Source of the DNA: Glandiceps talaboti
Taxonomy: Eukaryota > Hemichordata > Enteropneusta > Spengelidae
NCBI RefSeq assembly: GCF_964340395.1
Contig: NC_135550.1
Coordinates: 22,204,176-22,268,175, forward strand
Length of the DNA stretch: 64,000 bases
Reading direction: 5' to 3'
Shown: piece by piece, positions 25,501-37,012 of the stretch
Layout: each line of letters begins with the position of its first letter
Position numbering within the stretch: position 1 is the stretch's first letter
The notes under the pieces: generated by a model
What the model was told of the DNA's origin: nothing
Databases searched by the model: none
The model's input: the letters and a program-made list of their open reading frames with translations, nothing else
Program-made: the position numbers and the translations under genes

Positions 25501-28500
25501 CATTCACAGAGTCAACAAATAACTTGGAAGTAAATTTTGATTCACTACCAAGTAATATTTGACTCAATGAGTAGATATTTTCATTTGTAACTATGAACCC
25601 AGAGACTATGAATATTCATTCTCGCATAATCTATTCCTATAGACTATAGTGGTCTGAGACTGAATGTATTAATTGCTTACCAGTCATAACGTCCCCGGGT
25701 CAAAACGTCCCCGGGTATGACCAAAACGTCCCCGGGTCAAAACGTCCTCGGGTCAAAAACGTCCCCGGGTCAAAACGTCCTCGGGTATGACCAAAATTTA
25801 ACCAAGAGACTTGACTGTGTAACAGTTTCCGTTCCTTCCCTAAAACACAGTCAAGTATTGATGCCCATATTCCGAACCATTTTCTGTTCGTGATTTACAT
25901 GCTCATTTTCATAAAAATTGGAGGGCGTTCACCCACGTAGACATGAATATTTATATTGCGTAATAGCCAATCATGTACGACATGACACGCACTGTAGCTA
26001 GCATGCAGCACCGACCATTGATATTGACACGCAAGACTTTTACGACCTCAAATCTGTCTGATTTCCCGTAAATATAGTGATGGTTGCACAAGACAATGAT
26101 TATTTTTGCCCATGTAGCACATCAAACTGTTAAGATGCGTAGCGCTGTGGTGTGACACATTTCGACGTATCAAGTACCTACATTGACCCCTGACCTGTTC
26201 GTTTATTAGATCGTTGTTTCTCTCCGTCACCGCCACTTACTGGAACCAATTTTCTACATATCCATTCATTGCCAAGTAATTTAGATTGTAAAAGTCTTGC
26301 GTGTCAATAGCAAATGTATGTATATATTTGCTATTGACGCGCACGTGTCAATAGACACTCCATTTTTTTTAATGAAATAGAAAATACGAAGAGGCCCTCT
26401 GCTTAGTCTGGAATCCCGACGTTACTATATTTCGATCATTTGAATGATCTCCATACATCTACGTAACGTCGGGATTCCAAACTACCCTCGGCTTGACAAA
26501 AACGAATGGAAGGGGTGAAAGTTCTTGAATTTTATTCTTTGTTTGCGGTAGTGCATTTTGGCCGGGCATTTTGGTTCCCGATGCCGATGCTACCGCTACG
26601 GGACTCATGTGCGGCAGTGATTGCCTGTTTTCTAATAAATTGTTTAATTTCAGTTAAGGTGAATGACGCATGACAGAGGCTGTGCAAGAGGAAGAGGAGA
26701 TGTTCAAATCTAAAAGTTTGCAGAATTTCTTTTACAACCATGTCTTTTCCACTAGATATAGAAGTAAAACAACATTCAAAGTTATTCCGAGTTTTTCCTC
26801 TTTTTTTTTTTTAACCTTTTAGCTCATTTGTACTTTTCAATGCATGTAATGTGCACACTAAAAACCTGAGAGTGGAATTAACTCATACAAGAAATCAGTG
26901 GGGGGGGGGGGGGGGGGGGCAAAAAATTAAGGCTGAGTTTTATGTAGAATATTAGTACAGTTTATTTCATATTTCATATAAACATACACACAAAGACGTT
27001 TTTCTATAAATACGTTTAATTGTACATTCAAACAACATTTACAAGACAATTCACTAGACAACAGACCTGGCACAGTTTTTACATTTCACTGGCTGGATAA
27101 ATAACACCATACGAATACCATATATTTTATACCAAGTCCATAAAAAGTGCAGTTTGTATCAAAGTCCACTTTTCTTTATATTTAGTATAACAGTATCAAA
27201 GCACAAATTAAATCCATAGTATCAAAGCACAAGTTAAATACACAATATTAAAGCACAGATTAGATCGATCGTAGCGAATGTCCACGGTATTACAAGACTA
27301 GTCCAAAGTCGGGGCCATTATGTGCGAACATCTCCGTATCAGTTCCTTGGCAGTTTTCTTCCCGGCAATGTAGTCGTCCCATAAGGCGAATAACTGTCCT
27401 TGCGTCTGGCGGTACTGCTTGCGTTGGCGACGTTTCAATTTATTTTCGGATAGAAGGCGGATCTGTAGTTCGATGAGGTCTGCGTGTTCGTGTAGGAGAT
27501 GTACAAGTTTATAAAATGAAAGATTGGCTCCCTTTGCGTGGCGATTCAACATCCCATGCCAACCCTCGACGACGTTGTTGGTGCGTATGGATTCGTTAAA
27601 AACGGACCAAGTGCGTGGGGTCCACAACGATCCTTCTATCCACGTGCTTCGGACGTATTGTGCAAATTCCTCTAACTTTGGCGTAGTCGCTTTCTGGGCG
27701 AGGCTCTCGAAAATGGCGGGAATGTGGTCGGCTGGTAGGTACGGCAGGGCGAGGAATTTTCGAAGAAGCTTGTGTGTGCGGTCATCGTTACGGTGGGTGA
27801 GAAATGTCCAACGAGTCTATCGAAACTAAGGTGTCAATACTCTTAATGGCGGCATATAAGATGTACCTGACATGTGAATCCAATACATCTAACTAATGAT
27901 CAAAGTGAACCGAAGATTTCACACTCAAAACAATGAGGTGGTAATGAACTCAAAAGCTTGTGTGTGGTTATAGACAAGGGACAGCCCACTTTTACAAACT
28001 CCGTCCTTAACTCCTTAAACTGATTGACATAAAATTCGAGAGAATCATTGCTACTAACATCATGTCAGTTATTTTTTTGTAAAACACATGTACTGCCAGA
28101 TTTAATATGGCACTATACACTCGCACACAAACACGAAACACCTATATATCGTGTAAATCTTTTATTTTATGAGTTTGCGCAATACACTCGCACTCAACTT
28201 GCCGTCTCAAGTCATAATGTAAGAGTATCCTGTAAGTCATACCAAGATAGATTTGCAACCATTGGTTACACATTAGAGACCCATACCTGGGGTTCTTAAT
28301 TGAATAAACACAGTTAAAAAACAGTAAACGTCATTGCATGTCATTAACTGGAAAAAGCATTCGGTAAACGAATCCTTATTTATAAATAGTATTGTGTCAA
28401 CACTTGACTGTAAGTGTCAATAATTACCGTGAAAGTTGCAATTTAGTTTTCACTGACTCGCCAGTGCATACTACTTTCGTTCATCATGATTAACTATATT

Positions 28501-31429
28501 TGCATGATGTGCTAAATACATTGATCAATCGCAACATTCAAGTATTTGAAGCGTCGCCACGCGTGACTTCAAACCTTACAGCCCTCTTCATTTGTGTTGC
28601 TAATTAGCACTTGTGTTAGCCGATCCATGGGAGCCGCATAAACGTATTTTGGGCACCTGAGGTGGGTACGCAGTCACATTACTGTATTGTGATGTAAGAA
28701 ATAGTAAGAAATAAGGATATAATGTAACACACACACACACACACTCACACACAAATAGTTTGGGTCGAGGAAAATGGAAAGAGGGGGACGTTTTGACCCG
28801 GGGACGTGGGGACGTTTTGACCCGGGGACGTTTTGACTTATGGAAACCGTGGACGTTTTGACCCGGGGACGTTTTGACTGGATACCTATTCATTACACCA
28901 TAGAAATGCATATCCATAGATTGTAGATAATATGGGTGAATGAATCATTAAATATACATTATCTGCAATCTCTAAGAGATCACAGTCCTCTCCTTCCTCT
29001 GTGTACGATTCACTAAATTCTGAATTACATTTCCAAAGTCAGGTTCATCGTCTGTGGCAACAGCTGATGTAGCTTTCCAACTCTTAGCGAACGTAGACCC
29101 ACAAATTCATCATGGCATTAAGTTTTGTCGCATAACTATCCCTCTTGAAAACTGTGTATTCACTTTATTTCAATTTCCATCCACAAAAGTGACACGGAGT
29201 GGTTTCGTCTGCCTTCAAATATGTACTGAAGCCCCCCCCCCCCCATAAAGCCCTACCCATATACCATACAGTGGTGTATTGAGTATCGTCTCTGACTCGA
29301 CTGTTTGTGTAAGAAATCTGACCATGATGAAGAGAACTATGGCTAAACATGTCTTACAATGCAAGTTTTTTTGACGTGGGAGCGTGATATGGTAACTGTA
29401 CTATAATGTGTCATCCACTATATGTACCCGTGTTTGGCATGATGCAGTAATTTTCCAGATACAACAATGGCAACAAAAATGCAACATTTCTAAGTTTATA
29501 TGTTGATTACAAGACGACAGGACATACATTATCATATGAATCAAATTGAAAGCAATCAGACTATGCATTTTATTTACTGTTTTACAAAAAAAAAAAGTAT
29601 CGTACTGAAGATATTTTACGAAGTGTACCTGCCTTCTTTATTAGTTAAAATGCCATTTTCATAGTAGTTTATATGTTTTCCGTCAGTTTGTTTTGATCAT
29701 GGCCACACACATGGGGAACTCCGATAAATTGATCGGGAAACCCGCTAACATTTACCGGCTTTAATACCACCATTTAAAAAGCAGTGTCTGTTTAAATTCG
29801 TCTCCTTCTTCGGAAGCTCATTGCTGCCTTCTAAATATCGTCACATACTTTATAAATACAACGTGGAACTGTCTTAAACACATCAATTATCATTGTGGGA
29901 AAAGAGGCATGCGCTGAATGCGTAAAATGGGTCTGAATGTCTAAGACGTTCTGATTAGTCAAGACACAAATAATTAGAGAAATTCGGTCAATCATGTGTT
30001 TGCTAACATAATTTCATAAAGTAAATGTTGTATGCTACGTCATATGTAGACATGATATCAACATTGACAACAACATGTAGCGAGCTAGCTCAGTGTCGCT
30101 TGACTTGAACAAGATGATGTCGAGAGTAAAATAGGTAACACAAGATCAGATTCATGTCAGGTGAAATTGGATATATCTTTGAATAAATGTTATTATTTAC
30201 TCCAAATTTCAGTCGGTCATAAGGACCGATACGTTGTTGTAATTCTGAAAAACTGTCGGTCCGAACGGAAGTCTGTTGCTCTCGGGCCGAAGGACCGGCG
30301 TTAATTTCGCACGCTGGTCCTGTGAGTGAAACACCAATCCAAAATCATTTTAGCTATATTTCTTTCCTTCATTCATAGAGACCAGAAGGATCACTGCAGA
30401 CAGAGCTAGCTACGGATGTAGAAATGCCATGCTGTCATAAAAAATCCAAATTAAAAGATCTACTCCCAGGATTGATGCCTTGTCAGCACTGCAACAACCC
30501 TGACATCAAATTTGAATACTCATGGTGCTTGAGATGTCTCTGTCTGTATGAGAAATACCCAACACATTGCAGAATGTGTAACAGATGTATCAAGTATGAT
30601 GATGACATGCATTGCAAAGTAAGTTAAAGTAGCATTTAAGTGACTTTCAACAGTCTCCCTCTCATGGTATCAAAATCATTTTGGAAGGCAGTGTTTCTGA
30701 AAGTGAGACCCCCTTTGGCTCACGATGACCTTTTGTAAAAGTTCACTGTGATAAAGTTATTACAACTCAGACTAGAAGTCATAGGTTCAAATCCACTGGA
30801 GACGGTGGATTTTCTTTGACTATCCCTGGAGTACTCGGCTGTGTCCCACTCACAAATAAGTGCAAATATGATGGGTTTATACTGGAGTAATACCAAATTT
30901 ACTGTCAAGAACACTAACCTTTACAGAACCTGGAGGTGTCTAAGATGGTATTGATTGGCATGGGTGACTCCAGGATAGATTTAGAGAGCAATAACAGTGT
31001 CAAAGTGGTGTGATAATGAGTGTTCAACATCACTCTGTCATGAAGTGCCAAACCTGTAGAAATTGTAGAATCATATATGGAATCTGCGGGATGTATGAAA
31101 TTGTGTGGATGTGCACAAGACATCTTTATATATTTGTCAGTACAGAAAATTAATTACCAGGAGCACAAAAGAGAAACAGTGGCTTGCCACTTTTCACTTC
31201 AATTCAAGATTTAGTTTGTCACTTAGGAAGTAATGAATCAACAATTTTTCTGTTTAAAATAGAGGAACTACGTTTTACGACTTAATAATTGCATGTATTG
31301 TCATTCCAGAAGTGTGGAACATGCTGTGTGACTGGACCATCAATGCCAGGTGAAAAACAGGCCTGTAGTAAATGTCAGAAGGACCAGCCTCCAGAAAGAA
31401 GAACAAAAAGGAGAGAGGTGGCCAAATAG
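16594..31429 (+). CDS. Unnamed 8-exon gene: Gln-rich region, conserved central domain, CXC motif and Cys-rich tail
   Basis: Exons, all GT-AG with matching phases: 16594-18196, 18468-18601, 20282-20340, 22797-23082, 23631-23790 (alternative donor at 23802), 24144-24439, 30379-30618, 31310-31429; 965 residues. Residues 1-534 are polar, Gln/Pro/Ser-rich and probably disordered. Residues 545-730 form a domain (IGKWK, then KVLFSKRKFVYEF, IDIPFRDVVNL, VVQPPQMF) that recalls, from memory, a domain of plant proteins labelled telomere- or Rap1-like. A basic patch KKPRR (761-765) could be a nuclear signal. Residues 786-819 form a CXC motif (GCMCK..C....CSC......C...CACGMDKCHN) similar to tesmin/TSO1 and MSL2 CXC domains, which bind DNA. 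The tail carries CxxC pairs (CQHC, CLRC, CRMCNRC, CKKCGTCC, CSKC), likely zinc sites. A nuclear DNA-binding role is inferred; the true name is unknown to me. Confidence 0.8.
18657..19550. repeat. 64-bp tandem array, 14 units
   Basis: Units start about every 64 bp (gtgattca at 18663, 18727, 18791 and so on to 19495) and are nearly identical. It lies in intron 2 of the Gln-rich gene, starting 56 bp after the exon 2 donor. Each unit contains ttcttttgaaatttgtgtag, which looks like a weak 3' splice site. Confidence 0.95.
20520..21010 (+). mobile_element. Penelope-like element remnant (linker and GIY-YIG endonuclease region)
   Basis: Frames read IRIPYISGLSEEHQRIF, then KPTNALRQQLVKLKD, VYHVKCGECNLY and TARPLGTCSKEHIRG. 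This matches the pattern at the end of Penelope-like ORFs (IPYI.G.SE..., K.TN.LR..L...KD, VY.I.C..C...YIGET.R.L..R..EH). The element is degraded and truncated. It lies in intron 3 of the Gln-rich gene in sense orientation. Confidence 0.65.
22070..22140 (-). mobile_element. Possible Penelope-like terminal fragment
   Basis: agcattgagctttcgatc followed by gtcttggtcgacactcatcag resembles, read from the minus strand, the CTGATGA...GAC...CGAAAGCTC block found in terminal repeats of Penelope-like elements. It is in the opposite orientation to the remnant at 20.5 kb, so it may be a separate copy. The assignment rests on a short motif. Confidence 0.3.
23117..23192. repeat. Duplicated (CTC)n-rich block of 38 bp
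   Basis: Two consecutive copies of a ctcctcctcc tract followed by tctgctttccacatcccc lie in intron 4 of the Gln-rich gene. Confidence 0.85.
26022..26309. repeat. Perfect 22-bp inverted repeat with 244-bp spacer
   Basis: tattgacacgcaagactttt at 26022-26041 (arm to 26043) is exactly repeated inverted at 26288-26309. A further copy of the outer part (gtgtcaatag) sits near 26346. It lies inside the Mutator-like element. Confidence 0.75.
26405..26483. repeat. 21-bp inverted repeat, 20 of 21 paired
   Basis: Arms 26405-26425 and 26463-26483 (core ggaatcccgacgttac) flank a 37-nt loop that itself contains gatcatttgaatgatc, a smaller palindrome. It is part of the Mutator-like element. Confidence 0.75.
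27298..27816 (-). pseudogene. MULE transposase, C-terminal part only
   Basis: The minus-strand frame is open from 27816 down to a TAG at 27298-27300, about 172 residues. It reads RKFLALPYLPADHIPAIF, a Tyr-Val/Trp-Ile segment, TWSVFNESIRTNNVVEGWH and a basic C-terminal helix. That is the conserved end of animal Mutator-like transposases (LP.LP...I...F, then RTNN.VEGWH..LN). The catalytic D-D-E core expected upstream was not found between 27817 and 28780, so this copy is a fragment. The frame has no internal stops, which suggests moderate age. Confidence 0.8.
30715..30910 (+). mobile_element. tRNA-derived SINE, degraded
   Basis: A B-box-like ataggttcaaatcc lies about 70 bp after an A-box-like tttggctcacgatgac. 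The body continues ctggagtactcggctgtg then tcccactcac, which resembles the conserved part of invertebrate tRNA-SINEs. It lies in intron 7 of the Gln-rich gene, just downstream of exon 7. Confidence 0.5.
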
Positions 31430-34319
31430 TGATCATCCTAGTACTTTGTTTTGGATGCATAGATATATACAACAACAGTGATGTGTTTTGTTAGAGTTTA
31501 TAGAATATAGTGTCATATATATAAGTCATTTACATATGCCCAATGCAAAAGTGTAAACTTCTTGTTTACAGCTAGCGTTCAGGTGTAAGCAACTAATTTT
31601 TCTGTTTCCCATTTTGTAAGTTACTGAAGCATTTTTGTATTTACAGTTGATAGTTTGTAGACCTTGATAGGTTTTTTCATTCTGCATCATCAGTAGTATG
31701 TCTGAGGAAGTTATTAGAGATGTCAAGTCTTATATCCAACTATAGCAACTGACAGATGATGCAGTAATGAACATGGCTAGGCTATATAAATGCTACAAGT
31801 CATATTTCTACATGTACTAAAAGTTTTAACTTTAAGACCATAGCAAAATTACATGCCAACTGTCTACGTGTGCTGTGTGGCACACACAATATATGTGTTG
31901 CATTTGTACAGGACCGAATCACGTTCATTTTGTCTTCCTTGGTGGTGTGGCATGGACTTATGAAGACTTTTGACACTACTTAAATACTTGATGATTGCCC
32001 AAACATAGCTGAGGATATACTAGCTGGTGTCTGGTTGACAGTCACCAAGCAAATAATTCAGAAATTGTAAGAAGAACAGCACAGTTTCCTTTAAGAATGC
32101 ATGTGCATTACTACTAGGGTCTCACATGTTATGTTCTCTGACACTTATTAAATGTATAGATTGAGTTTCAACACAGTAAGTATAACACTGAACAGCCAAC
32201 ATTTGGCTAAAGCTTATGCAGGCCATATCAAAGATACCAATCTTAACTTTGACAAAAGGGACAGGCTGTATGACAGATACATGTATTAGATTAGTATGTT
32301 TTCATTAACCAATGTTATCAAGACTATTTTGAAGACACTAGCTAGCACATGATTGCATGCAACTTTTGATGTATGTGGTCTGTTTTATGATACACTTTTA
32401 GATGAGATGGTTCTTTTATCTGTATTGAATTATTGGTTTCTCTGATTAGGAGTATAGATATGCTGCATTCACAGTTCATGCACTTTAATCATACATAGTG
32501 CAAATTATGTACATAGGATGAGTATATGTATGGATGTATACCGTATGGTCAACTAAAAGGGTCTCATAACAAGTTATTTCAGTAGAAAAAGTATAATATT
32601 GTGTGTCCTGTTCAGGTCATTAGGTGAAATATAAACTGAAGAGTTTCAGTCTAATTGTTCAAAGACTATTCTAACAACTCTTTATGGTTTGCCTCATAGC
32701 TTAAGAGAAGTGTATAACACTGAAAATTCCACTAGAAATTCAGAAAAGGTCAAACTTGTTCATTTGATGTTTGACCACCAGTATCTTGTCAGCAAGTGGA
32801 AAAGAAAGGTATTTTTGTCAGTCTGTAGAAAGGAATTTATTACAGTCACAAAGTACTACTTTTCTAAAAGTTTAATTTATGTTATTTCTACAAGTCAGCC
32901 AAAAATTAAAAGCAAAATGAAAATGCCTTCTTGGTTACCAGAACTATTGGTATGTAGAAGTTGGATAAAAAGTCCTTTATTGACCCATTGGTGTTCATTT
33001 GTTATCATGTGTCAATCAATACATTTTTGGTTGCTATGACAGTACTAGGTTGTGATGATGCAAACTTATTTTTACACAGGATACATTTCAGTGAATTGTG
33101 AAGAGAAAAATGAGTCATATATTTTGTGCAGCTTTGCCTCCAATTAATGTTTTATTGTTGTTTTTCCCAGTGTTAGTTGTTTGAATGTATGTCATCATGC
33201 ATGCTTTTCCTAGCAAACAATTTACTGAAATGATTGGAAAATGTTTGTTTGTAATAGAAATGGTCGATAACATCAACACACGAAGTTTTCATTCCACCAT
33301 ATTTCCCTCTGAAGCCTATTTTCTTATGTGTTAATACAGCAGCATTTACTGGGCAGGATGTTGTGTTTAGTGGTAAGGTTCAAAGGTTGGCAAACCACCA
33401 TGATCGAAATAGCTCACAACAACCATTCAGATATTTTCCAATTGTTCATAGTTCAATAAAGTGCAATGTTGTCCTATTTTGCAGATTATTAAGTATTTAC
33501 TTGTGAAGTGTTCAAAGAATAAAAAGTTATGTTTGTCATTACAATTTCAAGAATTATACTTTTTGATTATGTTGATAAGGATGTGAAAAAATATTTTGGT
33601 TGAATTTTTTTCCACAGTGCCCCCCCCCCCCACCCCAAAATGAACCAAAGAATTTTCGTAGCCCCAGCTACACAGATATTGCTGTATGTTCAATTGTGTG
33701 TGGTCACGCCACCGCCTAGCTTTCGATTGAATCACTGAGATTTCATCTATTCTACTGTACTTCCTTTCTGACACATGTAAATCACGACATATCAAATTAT
33801 GATACTCTGCTATATTGTGACCTTTTGTCCATGTATTTACTATTATACTATGCTTTCCATAGCATGGTGTAAGTAATAATTATAAATAATATATAACGGA
33901 GTCCAGTATCAATTTTTATTCTACTCTGCAATTCCATTGTCTATTCAAAAAAATTAAAAGTCTGAAAATTGCTATGATGAATGCCTTTGTATAATGTATT
34001 CATATGGACAGGACATGTGATATCTCATTGCTTTAAAGCAAATCACTACCAACCTGCACTCAATGTTTCTTTTTTCATTATTTAGCAGCTATTTACTTCA
34101 CGAAGTTTTATGATATTTGATGATTTACAAGTGTAATTGATTCCCTTGTTCGAGTGATACAGTTAATGCAAACAAGTCTTCACAGAAGACACAGCTCCCG
34201 GGACCTGAAATACTTTACTTCTATGTGACTGAATGGAGACGTGATGTAAAAGAAATTTGGGGCAACAAATAAATATCACATGTGTCTGTGTTAATGCACG
34301 AAACTGCTAAATTTCTGTA

Positions 34320-35180
34320 ATTGAACCCAAGGATCCATGTCAAGGCAAAGGACAACGATATCTCAAAAGAAAGTTTAAACCTGACAATATGGGGGTAGAC
34401 ACTTGAATGTGGTCTCTATGTATTAGCGTTTTTGAGTTATGTGGTAAATCATTATTGTTCATTACAAATATGATTGCAATTGAGTAAAACGTTATATGAG
34501 CACCAATCATAATGATTGTGTATGTTATCTGGTTCTGCATTTAATATACACATGATCTAAAAGACGTTAGCCATATATAATTCCTACAAAGTGTCTGCAA
34601 TATGCAAGTAATAGCTTGAGTTTGATGGTCTACCTAAGGTATACCAATGTAAAGGTCAATGGTAATTCATACAAGAAAGCTTGCATGTGATTATATGGGG
34701 ATAGACACTTGAATAGACTCTACGTATTGAAGATTTTGAGTTATGCTATACAGTAACATAGAGTTTTTACTGCAAATAATGCCATTCAGTAAAAATTACA
34801 TGCACACCAGAAATTATGCTTGTGTATAATTCTTTTGTTCAATATTACTTGTAAACGTGAATTAAAAGAAATTGACCGTCAAAGGTCAAGGTCTCAAAAG
34901 ATGGCTGACATCTGATAATATAGGGGTAGACATCCGAATTGTCTGTGTATTGCAGTTTTTGATTTATGCAGTAAATATTGATTTTTAACTACAAATATGG
35001 CCTCCATGCGGTTAAACTTGCATATATGTAAAAAAAATAAAAATAAATTGACGTGCATATGTCCCACATGATACGTGTATATGTTACCTTTGTGTCAGAT
35101 TTGAAAAGAAATCGGATATTGCATGTCTGAGAAATAACGTATTACAAACGGATGGAGCATATTGTACCCTGCCATTCTAG
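34320..35180. repeat. Three diverged copies of a roughly 230-300-bp repeat
   Basis: A block of the type tatgggggtagacacttgaa, followed by ctctatgtatt and then gagttatg...acaaatatg, recurs starting near 34388, 34694 and 34918. It ends with gaaaagaaatcggatattgc and acaaacggatgga at about 35100-35160. Copies are clearly diverged, so the array is old. Family unknown to me. Confidence 0.55.
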
Positions 35181-35689
35181 TAGTCACCCCCTTTTTTTGG
35201 GGGGGGGGGAGTGGCTAAAAGGACTTTAATATCAATATGGATGGTAAGTTGGTAGTTTGCTTGGTTTTTTATTTATAAAACAGTTTTACGATGGTTTTCT
35301 ACTTGATAAAACATGACTGTAAAACAACATGGCACACATACAAACCAAGCAGTATACAAATGTTCCCATCTTCTCACACAGCTACGATCACAATAACGCT
35401 GATTCAAGTATTCTAAAGTGTGATGTAGTTTATGTTACATCAGTTTTACAGTCATTCAACTTCAGTCTATACATGTTGACATCCAGGTTTGTATATACAC
35501 CTTACGGTGGTAGACTGTCACCAGTTCGATGGGAGATTTTTTTGTCTCATTATTTTGAATTTGGTATTCATTTCTGCTGTGTGGTCAACTTCCCCCCCCC
35601 CCCCCGAATTGTTCGAAGTCACTCACTCAACTAGCGCAGGTCGCTATCACACAAAAGAACACAATTGTATTTTAAATTTGTTTTTCAAA

Positions 35690-36060
35690 TATAGATAATA
35701 GAGTGTAAAAGGCCCAGATACTTGAGCATACGGCAGCAGTTTCGTCATCTAATAAATTTAGTAAAAGCTGTGTATCATCTAGAAACAGTTAACATAATAT
35801 GGTCGTTTATGACGCTAAAAAATGTACAAGCATAAGCTGTAAATAGAACTGGACCAAGACAGGGTCCTTGTGGGACGCCAAACCAAAGACAGCGGAGAAG
35901 GTTCTCCGGCCGGACTTGAGTTGAACACTTTTAGACAAAGTACCCGATACAAATGCTTTCCTTCATCCGTTGACAAGGGCCTTAAGCCATTTGAGAGCGG
36001 CATTCTGGATTCCATGCTTCATCTATTGATCGAGTAGAACCTCAGCCAACTTTTAGTTGT
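35690..36060 (-). mobile_element. LINE reverse-transcriptase fragment
   Basis: Minus-strand frames read IQNAALKWLKALVNG and then GVPQGPCLGPVLFTAYA. This is the W...L/GVPQGS.LGPVLF region of non-LTR reverse transcriptase (jockey/CR1/L2 type). The copy is frameshifted, carries stops and is truncated at both ends; the YADD box expected just downstream is not recognisable. Confidence 0.75.
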
Positions 36061-37012
36061 CTGAGGTAGAACAAAGCGCCACTTGTTTCCGACCCATACA
36101 CTCAAGTGTGTCCGACGTGACCTTACTGAGGACAGTACTGTGTTATAAGTATTTATATATGGACGTCTGATAAATATAAACACGTTTTTAAAACAAGCAT
36201 GCATTAATTTATTCATATTTATATCGTAATAGCAGCATTCCAATAACGTCCAAGTCTACTCACTAAGCAAATCTGGGTAAAGATACAGCTACGCTAGATC
36301 GTATCGCACCAGGAGTCATCATGAAGAGATTACTTATTCGACACTGCTAATGACTCCAAGTGAATTGGGTTTAGTGTACTACTAGCATAGTAGTGTGTAC
36401 ATCAAAGTGTTCAAAGAATTATCTCCTAAAATTTAAAGTTAAAATACTCAATGCGTTGTGATGGTATCATAAGTCATGATCCGAGGTCTCACAAACAAAG
36501 CACGTGGTACTAATTACGATCGTCTGAACTAAGGTGTAAGGTCGGCTCCCAGTATTTCTGAGGTGTCCTATTAATAGTCGTCTACCCTCGTATATGTATT
36601 GAACGCTTTTTGACGTGACAGGAACATTTAAAATACTTCACTAAATGAGAATCTCGTTCATCATTGCTTTAAGAGATACTTGACTGGATGATGAAGGTGT
36701 AAATCTATATCTATATAATAAGGTTATATCTTATATAAAAGGTGAACAAAGTTTACATTTCACTCTTACTGATCAATCACTTTTCTACTGATGATATTGA
36801 TAACGTCAACGTACCTGGCTATATTGTTCACTGCATAATACCCCATTGGCAAAATGAGTACATTTTGAGTACGATACAGTCAAATAAACTGCTTTCAAAT
36901 GCTCTTTGTTTGTAAAATTATAATATTTCAGTTTCACAATATCATGTTATTTCATTTCATGCTGAATCATATGTGAGAGCATATCATGGTTCAAATACGT
37001 TTATCAAATTTG

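Larger units (their letters stand above)
25680..28881 (-). mobile_element. Mutator-like DNA transposon with tandem-repeat inverted termini
   Basis: The left end (25680-25795) has six units of the type AACGTCCCCGGGTCAA. The right end (28785-28881) has the same units inverted, and both termini begin CCAGTCA. The enclosed 3.2 kb holds a transposase C-terminal part on the minus strand, G- and C-runs, and internal inverted repeats. No convincing 9-bp target duplication is visible, so the exact ends may differ or the duplication has decayed. It is inserted in intron 6 of the Gln-rich gene, inside an older element. Confidence 0.75.
24884..30358. mobile_element. Outer DNA-transposon shell with 33-bp terminal inverted repeats
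   Basis: agctaaaatgat then ttggtgtttcactca at 24886-24918 is repeated inverted at 30323-30355, with 30 of 33 bases matching. Both ends are flanked, one base out, by TA, compatible with a TA target duplication. Next to the right terminus (30210-30322), and again at 25285-25350 on the left, are clusters of GGTCC/GGACC palindromes. The shell encloses the Mutator-like element at 25.7-28.9 kb and fills almost the whole of intron 6 (24440-30378). The superfamily is not clear. Confidence 0.65.

Noticed and set aside
27817-28600. Upstream part of the Mutator-like transposase
   Set aside because: Searched the minus strand for D-D-E core motifs and saw none, so no extension of the transposase call.
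32689-33039. Plus-strand frame of 116 codons
   Set aside because: No domain, no splice or start context, AT-driven composition; probably in the 3' UTR of the Gln-rich gene.
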